DNA of 28,678 nucleotides from Lachnospiraceae bacterium UBA3863 (GTDB lineage Bacteria > Bacillota > Clostridia > Lachnospirales > Lachnospiraceae), in the NCBI GenBank assembly GCA_002392385.1, contig DGGX01000146.1:1-28678 (forward strand), read 5' to 3'. Under the pieces are notes generated by a model. That model ran no database searches. It saw only the letters and a program-made list of their open reading frames with translations, and was not told the origin of the DNA. The position numbers were made by a program, and so were the translations under genes. This document shows, in pieces, positions 22,966-28,678 of this stretch; within the stretch, counting starts at the first letter, position 1, and the number at the start of each line of letters is the position of its first letter.

Positions 22966-24498
22966 TCAGACGCCCGCCGCGGCGTCCTCCTCCAGGATCT
23001 GCCGGATGAGGTCCCGCTCGTCCATGGGGTGCTTGACCCCGCAGATCTCCTGATAGTCTTCGTGGCCCTTGCCGGCGAGAACGATGATGTCGCCGGGCTG
23101 GCCGTTATGGATGGCGTAGGCGATGGCCTCCTTGCGGTCACAGATCTCAATATAGGTGCCGCCGGTGGGCCGGATGCCGGTCACGATATCGTCGATGATG
23201 GCCTGGGGCTCCTCGAAGCGGGGATTGTCGCTGGTGATGACGGTGAAGTCCGCCAGCCGTCCGCTGACCTCGCCCATCTCGAAGCGCCGCTGCCGGTCGC
23301 GGTTGCCGCCGCAGCCGAAGACGCAGACCAGTCTGCCGGGCTCGTACTCCTTGAGGGTCTCCAGAAGGCTCTCCAGGGCCATGGCGTTGTGGGCGTAGTC
23401 GATCATGAGGGTGAAGGCATCCGAGACCTGGACCATCTCGATACGGCCGCGGACACGGATCTCCCGCAGGGCCGCGGCAATGGCCTCTGTGTCCACGTCG
23501 AAATGTCTGCAGACGGCGATGGCGCAGAGGGCGTTGTAGACGGTGAAGCGGCCGGGCATGGGCACCTCGGCGATCATGGCCGGGTCACCCTCCGTGCGGA
23601 AACGCACGCCCAGCTGGCCGGGACGGTGCACCAGCTCCAGATCCACGGCCCGCAGGTCACAGCCCTCTCCCAGGCCGTAGGTCTCCACGGCGCAGGTATG
23701 GTTCTCCAGGACCCGCTCAGCATAAGGGCTGTCCCCGTTCACGATGCCCACGCGGCACTGACGGAAGAGCAGGCTCTTGCAGTGGAGATAGTCCTCGAAA
23801 TCCTTGTGCTCCGCCGGTCCGATGTGGTCGGGGGACAGGTTGGTGAAGATGCCCAGATCGAAGATAAAGCCCTGGGTCCGGTGCAGCATCAGTGCCTGGG
23901 AGGATACCTCCATGACCACGATCTGCACGCCCGCGTCAGCCATCTCCCGGAAGATCTCCTGCAGACGCATGGATTCCGGCGTGGTCGTGGGGGATTTCAG
24001 GTGCACGTCTCCGTAAGTGGCTTCAATGGTGCCGATCAGGCCCACCTTGAAGCCGGCGTTCTCCAGCATGTTGCGGACCATGTAGGTAGTGGTGGTCTTG
24101 CCCTTGGTGCCGGTGATGCCGATGATCTTCATCTCCGAGGCGGGATCCCCGTAATATGCGGCGGAGATAAAGGCCATGGCGTAGCGGGAATCGTAGACCC
24201 GCAGGATGGCAGGCTCTACCCCGTCCGCCGGTACATAGGCGGAAAGATCCAGGTCCTTCTGCACCACCAGGGCCGCCGCGCCAGCCTCCAGGGCCTGAAG
24301 CGCGTAGTCGTGGCCGTCGCTGCGGGCGCCGCAGATACAGAAGAAGAGACATCCCTTGGTGATCTTGCGGGAATCATTGGTGATCCCGGTGATCTCCCGG
24401 TTCCTGAGGGCCCGGACCGCCTCCGGATCTGTGACGGGCTCTCCCCTCAGCGTCTCAAAATGATAATCCAGCCTCTGTGCGAGTTTAGCGATCTTCAC
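22966..24498 (-). CDS. murE: UDP-MurNAc-tripeptide synthetase, probably meso-diaminopimelate-adding
   Basis: 510 residues. The ATP-binding motif GITGTKGKTTTTY lies near residue 125-135. 'TTTPESMRLQ' holds the substrate-binding Thr-Thr-Pro. 'SPDHIGPAEHKDFEDYL-x-CKSLLF' includes the position of the carbamylated Lys. 'DYAHNAMALESLL' and the DNPR motif (near 424) follow; DNPR is the known mark of enzymes that add meso-diaminopimelate, while lysine-adding enzymes differ there. It starts at GTG 24498, with AGGAGG five bases upstream; the recJ stop codon TAG forms the start of that ribosome site. This is the only peptidoglycan precursor gene in the window. Confidence 0.93.
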   Translation of the reverse strand: MKIAKLAQRLDYHFETLRGEPVTDPEAVRALRNREITGITNDSRKITKGCLFFCICGARSDGHDYALQALEAGAAALVVQKDLDLSAYVPADGVEPAILRVYDSRYAMAFISAAYYGDPASEMKIIGITGTKGKTTTTYMVRNMLENAGFKVGLIGTIEATYGDVHLKSPTTTPESMRLQEIFREMADAGVQIVVMEVSSQALMLHRTQGFIFDLGIFTNLSPDHIGPAEHKDFEDYLHCKSLLFRQCRVGIVNGDSPYAERVLENHTCAVETYGLGEGCDLRAVDLELVHRPGQLGVRFRTEGDPAMIAEVPMPGRFTVYNALCAIAVCRHFDVDTEAIAAALREIRVRGRIEMVQVSDAFTLMIDYAHNAMALESLLETLKEYEPGRLVCVFGCGGNRDRQRRFEMGEVSGRLADFTVITSDNPRFEEPQAIIDDIVTGIRPTGGTYIEICDRKEAIAYAIHNGQPGDIIVLAGKGHEDYQEICGVKHPMDERDLIRQILEEDAAAGV

Positions 24499-24507
24499 TT
24501 GTTCCTC

Positions 24508-26325
24508 CTATCTGCTGATCCGCCAGTCCCTGATAATGAACTGCAGATCCTTCTGCCCGTTCCATTCATGAATGTCCGGCTCATAGACCATATCGATCCG
24601 CACATTACCTCTGCCTGCCTGCAGCGCCGCCAGCGCTGCCTCTCCGCCGGCCCCCTCCAGAAGCTCTCTGAGGGCCTCCTCCTCGCGGAAACACAGAAGA
24701 TCCAGGGATCTTCCCGTGCTGTCCCTGCCCCGGAGCCGCAGGACATTGTGGTTCCTGCCCAGGACCCGCACCTGCTGGAGCCTGACGCCCCGGGTGACAA
24801 AAAGGGGCTTGGGACTGCCCGTCCCGCAGGGCTCCAGGAGCCGGAACTCCCCGACCATGTCCATGGTCATGAGGCCCGGCGGCAGCTCCATATCGATGTG
24901 GAGCGTCTCGGTCAGCTGGTCTTCGGTCAGCCGGCAGTCCTCGTTGAGTTTCTTCCGGAAGCTGTCCAGATTGTCCCTGCGCAGGCTCAGACCGGCCGCC
25001 ATGGCGTGGCCGCCGTAGCGCACCAGAAGATCGCCGCAGGCGTTCAGGGCCTCGTACATATGGTAGCCCTCGATGCTCCGCCCCGATCCCTTGAGGATCT
25101 CCTCCGAGGAGTCCGTGAAGACGAAGGCCGGCCGGTAGAAGGCCTCCTTGACCTTGCCGGCAATGATCCCCGCCAGTGACTCGTGACAGCCCGGCAGGTA
25201 GAGGACCAGGACCCTGTCCCTGATCAGACCCTGTTCGGCGATCATGGCCAGAGACCGTTCCACGCCCTCCGCCGTCATGCTCTTACGGCTGTCGTTGAGT
25301 TCCCGCAGCTCCTGGGCCATGACCATGGCCCTGTCCTGATCATGCTCGCAGAAGAGGTCCATGGCCATCTCCGCGCTGTCCAGCCTGCCCGTGGCATTGA
25401 GGCAGGGTCCCAGGATGAAGCCCGCGTGGTAGGTGTTCAGTTCCCTGCCGGTCAGGCCGTTCACGTCGATCAGGGCCTGAAGGCCTGTATTGCCGGACCT
25501 GGCCGCGGACGCGAGGCCTCTGCGGACCATGTATCTGTTCTCGTCCTTGAGGGGCATCACGTCACAGACCGTGGCGAGGCCGCAGAAGGCCTCCAGCTCC
25601 CGGGCCATGGCTTCCGGCATCTGGCCCCGTCCGTCCGTCTCCCAGAGAAGACCGCACAGCTTCCAGGCCACCGCCGCCCCGCAGATCTCGGGGAAGGGAT
25701 AGGACGTGCCCCCCGTCTCCGGATCCTGCCTTTTGGGATCCACCACCGCTGCCGCCGGCGGCAGGATGTAGGTTCGCTTGCCGTCCGCCATTTCATAAGG
25801 GACCTCGTGGTGGTCCGTCACCACCGCCCGGATGCCCAGTTCTGCGGCTCTCCGCAGGGGCTCCACGGCTGCAATGCCGTTGTCGCAGGTCACGATCAGG
25901 CCGATGCCCTCCTCCGCGGCGGTCTCCACCATCTCCCTGCTGATGCCGTAACCATCCCGCATCCTGTGGGGGAGCCGCACGTCCGCGCAGCCGCCCAGCT
26001 CCCGGAAGGTCCGCAGCAGGATATAGGAGCTGCAGATGCCGTCCACGTCATAATCCCCGACGATCCGGATCCGCTTTCCCTCCCGGATGGCTTCCAGGAT
26101 CACGCTCACGGCCTCCTCCGCGTCCGGCAGCAGGCGGGGATCATGAAGGAGCTCTCTGCCTCCCCGGAGATAGGCCTCCGCCGCCTCCGCGCCGATCACA
26201 TCCCGGTTCCGTATGAGCCTGGCCAGCACGACAGAGATCCCCAACTCCCGGGCGATCGCGTTGAAATCCGCCCTTTTGCCGGAGACCATCCACTTTTTAG
26301 GTCGATCTGTACGCAGCCGGTCCAT
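24508..26325 (-). CDS. recJ: Single-stranded-DNA-specific exonuclease RecJ
   Basis: 605 residues. DHH-family motifs occur in order: DYDVDG (near 92), TCDNG (near 147) and VTDHHE (near 168), then 'CDVMPL', then 'GPCLNATGRLDSA' (near 308), where most RecJ proteins have GPRINAAGR. The DHHA1 motif GGHAMAAG lies near 440. A C-terminal OB-like domain ends at 'IIRDWRISR'. The length is at the compact end for RecJ and lacks the long C-terminal extension of Bacillus types. It degrades single-stranded DNA 5'-3' in recombination and mismatch repair. The ribosome site (AGGAGAGGG) lies upstream of ATG 26325. Confidence 0.92.
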   Translation of the reverse strand: MDRLRTDRPKKWMVSGKRADFNAIARELGISVVLARLIRNRDVIGAEAAEAYLRGGRELLHDPRLLPDAEEAVSVILEAIREGKRIRIVGDYDVDGICSSYILLRTFRELGGCADVRLPHRMRDGYGISREMVETAAEEGIGLIVTCDNGIAAVEPLRRAAELGIRAVVTDHHEVPYEMADGKRTYILPPAAAVVDPKRQDPETGGTSYPFPEICGAAVAWKLCGLLWETDGRGQMPEAMARELEAFCGLATVCDVMPLKDENRYMVRRGLASAARSGNTGLQALIDVNGLTGRELNTYHAGFILGPCLNATGRLDSAEMAMDLFCEHDQDRAMVMAQELRELNDSRKSMTAEGVERSLAMIAEQGLIRDRVLVLYLPGCHESLAGIIAGKVKEAFYRPAFVFTDSSEEILKGSGRSIEGYHMYEALNACGDLLVRYGGHAMAAGLSLRRDNLDSFRKKLNEDCRLTEDQLTETLHIDMELPPGLMTMDMVGEFRLLEPCGTGSPKPLFVTRGVRLQQVRVLGRNHNVLRLRGRDSTGRSLDLLCFREEEALRELLEGAGGEAALAALQAGRGNVRIDMVYEPDIHEWNGQKDLQFIIRDWRISR

Positions 26326-26356
26326 CTTGTCCCTCTCCTGTGGTCCTTACAAACGG

Positions 26357-26397
26357 AATGCACAGAGGGAGGATGCGCAGCACCCTCCCTCCGCATT
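26357..26397 (-). other. Long imperfect hairpin between secDF and recJ
   Basis: Nested complementary segments AATGC/GCATT, AGGGAGG/CCTCCCT and TGC/GCA form one stem filling most of the 86-bp gap. In leftward RNA it is followed by TGTGCATTCCGTTTG, a poor T-run. It may lower read-through into recJ or act as a processing site; a full terminator is doubtful. Confidence 0.45.
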
Positions 26398-26411
26398 ACA
26401 GTACTATGTAC

Positions 26412-28678
26412 TCAGATGACGGTCTTGGCCTTATTGCGGGCCTCTGTCTCTTTTCTTCTCTTCTCCCTGCGTTCCTTTCTGGAAAGCCTGGGATTATAGT
26501 CCTCGTCTTCCATTTCGGAGGCGGTGACGACACCCTTCGCTCTTGCGGGAGCCGCTTCCGTGCCCGCTCCGAGCTTCTGACGGAGCAGCAGCCACACAGG
26601 GCCGGCCAGGCAGACAGAGGAGAAGCAGCCGGCAACGATACCCACCATGATCGGCAGGGCGAACTCCTTGACCGTGGCCACGCCGAAGATGTAGAGGGTC
26701 AGGACCATGAAGAAGGTGGTCAGGGAAGTGAAGAGGCTGCGGGTGATGGTCTGCGTGACGCTCTCATTCACGACCTCTTCCATTGTCTGACCGGGTCTGC
26801 GGCCGCGCATGTTCTCGCGGATACGGTCGAATACGACGATGGTCGCGTTGATCGAGTAACCGACGATGGTCAGCATACAGGCGATGAAGGTGCTGCCGAC
26901 GCTGATCCGCAGGATGGCGTAGGCTGCCAGAACGACCAGCGTATCATGGGCCAGGCACAGGACGGAGGAAGCGCCGAAGCGGATGTCCTTGAACCGGAAC
27001 CAGATGTAGATCAGCATCAGGATCAGGGCCACGATCACAGCCAGGACCGCGTCTCTCTTCATCTCACTGCTGATGGTGGAGCTGATGGTCTCCGAAGTCA
27101 CGCTGTCCTTGTCCACCGTGAACTTGTCCACCAGCTGGTTGGAGATCTCGGTGCTCTCCGCGGTGGAGAGTTCCCGGGTCTTGAAGATCACTTCGTTGGT
27201 GCCGGCCACCTTCTGCACCTGGACCGTCGCGTCACCGGTGACATCCCGGAATACGGGGACAACGTCACTGTTGATCTGCTCCAGATCCATGTTCTCATTG
27301 AAGGTGACAGAGGTGGAGGTGCCGCCCACGAAATCCAGGCTCAGATTCAGGGCCGAACCCCTGGCGCCGTGTACGCCCATGGCGACCAGGCCCGCGCAGA
27401 TCAGGGCGAGGCCGACGCCGATGAAGGCATTCCTGCGGCCGGTGAAATCGATGGTGCCGATCGCCCTGCTCTTACCATAGAATTTAGGATCCTGCAGGCC
27501 CAGACCATAGAAGGCATTCAGAAGGAAGCGGGTGATGAAGAGGGCCGTAAACATGGACAGGATGATACCGATGGCCAGTGTATAGGCAAAGCCTTTGATG
27601 GTGCCGCTGCCCAGGAAGCCCAGAACGGCCGCCGCGATCAGGGTCGTCACGTTGCCGTCGATGATGGCGGACAGGGCCTTGCTGAAGCCCGCGCGGATGG
27701 AGGCCCGCACAGTCCTGCCGGCGGAGATCTCCTCACGGATACGGGCAAAGATGATCACGTTCGCGTCCACGGCCATACCGATGGACAGGAGGATACCGGC
27801 GATTCCGGGCAGTGTCAGGGTGATGTTGAAGCCGTTGAGCACCAGCGCGATCAGAAGCACGTAGATGCAGAGCGCGAGGACCGCGCAGAAACCGGGCAGC
27901 AGATAGAAACAGATCATAAAGAGCGCCACCAGGGCAAAACCGATGATACCGGCCTTCTTGCTGGTCGCGATGGCATCCTGGCCCAGCTGGGCGCCGACGA
28001 TCTGGGAACGCAGTCTCTCCAGTTCCACCTTCAGACCGCCGATGCGGATGGTGGAGGCAAGGTTGCGGGCGGAATCGATGTCCGACTCGCCGGTGATGAC
28101 CGCACGTCCGTCGGTGATCGCCGCCTGCACCATGGGAACACTGATGAAGTGCCCGTCATAGTAGATACCGATGCTCTCGCCCGCGGCGTAGGCTTTGGTG
28201 GTCGCGTCAGCAAATTTCTGTCTGCCTTCGTCGGTGAATGTCAGGGAGACCACGATCTCCTGGTTGTTCATCTGGTCTGTCTGATAACCTGCCTGGGCGT
28301 CAGCCACGTCCGTGCCGGACAGGACCGCGTCGCCGGTGGCGATCACGTCCTCCAGCTCCCTGGTCAGGACATACATGAGCTGACCGTCCTCGGTCATGCC
28401 CAGCTGATAGTTCTCATTGCCGTCGGCGTCTGTCTGACGGATGAAATACAGAGAGCCGGGACGTCCCAGATCTTCCAGGATCTGGTTGGTCTCCGCGACG
28501 CCGGAGACGCCGGGGATCTCGATATTGATGCGGTCATTGCCTTCCGTATAGACCTGGGCCTCCGTGCTGTAGCCGGTGACACGCTGCTGCAGCTTGTAGA
28601 CGGTGTCGGACATATCCTCCGCCGAAGGGGCCTCCTCACCGGTGGCCTGGTAAGTGATGCTGGCACCGCCCGCGAGGT
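26412..28678 (-). CDS. secDF: Fused SecDF protein-export subunit (N-terminus outside window)
   Basis: The frame is still open at the right edge, so the true start lies beyond 28678; about 755 residues are visible. The part read first, 'LAGGASITYQA', is the conserved opening of the large SecD extracytoplasmic domain. SecD membrane helices follow with 'GIAGILLSIGMAVDANVIIFARIREE'. The SecF half starts near 'GTIDFTGRRNAF', contains 'LSLDFVGGTS' and has its own Asp/Arg motif 'VGYSINATIVVFDRIREN'. Fusion of SecD and SecF in one chain is common in Firmicutes. It uses the proton gradient to pull exported chains through SecYEG. The C-terminus is a basic cytoplasmic tail. Confidence 0.95.
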   Translation of the reverse strand, partial: LAGGASITYQATGEEAPSAEDMSDTVYKLQQRVTGYSTEAQVYTEGNDRINIEIPGVSGVAETNQILEDLGRPGSLYFIRQTDADGNENYQLGMTEDGQLMYVLTRELEDVIATGDAVLSGTDVADAQAGYQTDQMNNQEIVVSLTFTDEGRQKFADATTKAYAAGESIGIYYDGHFISVPMVQAAITDGRAVITGESDIDSARNLASTIRIGGLKVELERLRSQIVGAQLGQDAIATSKKAGIIGFALVALFMICFYLLPGFCAVLALCIYVLLIALVLNGFNITLTLPGIAGILLSIGMAVDANVIIFARIREEISAGRTVRASIRAGFSKALSAIIDGNVTTLIAAAVLGFLGSGTIKGFAYTLAIGIILSMFTALFITRFLLNAFYGLGLQDPKFYGKSRAIGTIDFTGRRNAFIGVGLALICAGLVAMGVHGARGSALNLSLDFVGGTSTSVTFNENMDLEQINSDVVPVFRDVTGDATVQVQKVAGTNEVIFKTRELSTAESTEISNQLVDKFTVDKDSVTSETISSTISSEMKRDAVLAVIVALILMLIYIWFRFKDIRFGASSVLCLAHDTLVVLAAYAILRISVGSTFIACMLTIVGYSINATIVVFDRIRENMRGRRPGQTMEEVVNESVTQTITRSLFTSLTTFFMVLTLYIFGVATVKEFALPIMVGIVAGCFSSVCLAGPVWLLLRQKLGAGTEAAPARAKGVVTASEMEDEDYNPRLSRKERREKRRKETEARNKAKTVI

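Overview
The window looks like chromosome of a GC-rich (about 60% by eye), mesodiacylglycerol-independent, diaminopimelate-type Gram-positive of the Clostridia, perhaps a Lachnospiraceae relative. The clues are the fused SecDF, a PASTA-domain Ser/Thr kinase with its PP2C phosphatase, a MurE carrying the DNPR motif typical of meso-diaminopimelate ligases, strong Shine-Dalgarno sites, and BspA-type/InlB-repeat surface proteins. This taxonomic placement is inference.

Right half (about 12.6-28.7 kb): one long leftward housekeeping cluster, secDF (runs off the right edge) - recJ - murE - priA - def - fmt - rsmB - rlmN - prpC - prkC - rsgA. Genes overlap by 4-8 bp or lie within about 90 bp of each other. 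It links protein export, DNA repair and replication restart, peptidoglycan synthesis, translation start and N-terminal processing, rRNA modification, ribosome assembly and cell-wall sensing by phosphorylation. It ends in a perfect palindromic terminator shared with a convergent alpha/beta-hydrolase gene; the rsgA stop codon lies inside the terminator stem.

Left half (about 0-12.6 kb): accessory-looking content. From the left: the end of a rightward chromate-transporter-family gene; a leftward gene for a large protein with a C-terminal TerD-like domain; a 730-bp non-coding region; a leftward O-antigen ligase/polymerase-like membrane protein; a very large leftward secreted protein (18 BspA-type DUF285 repeats in two modules, an Ig-like domain, eight InlB-type B repeats); a leftward UlaG-like metallo-beta-lactamase-fold hydrolase; and a divergent rightward esterase-like hydrolase.

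The most unusual part is the non-coding region 2.64-3.42 kb. It holds (i) an array of 23 heptamers, GTAAGCC and its reverse complement GGCTTAC, strictly alternating in orientation and spaced mostly 22 and 31 bp apart (a 53-bp period, close to 2, 3 and 5 helical turns); (ii) a long terminator-like hairpin; and (iii) a promoter whose predicted transcript starts on an 11-bp closing stem, contains a hairpin with a UACG tetraloop, and ends in a U-run about 50 nt before the TerD-like gene, which looks like a structured attenuator or small RNA. I recognise neither the array nor the RNA as a known family; both are the best candidates here for something undescribed.
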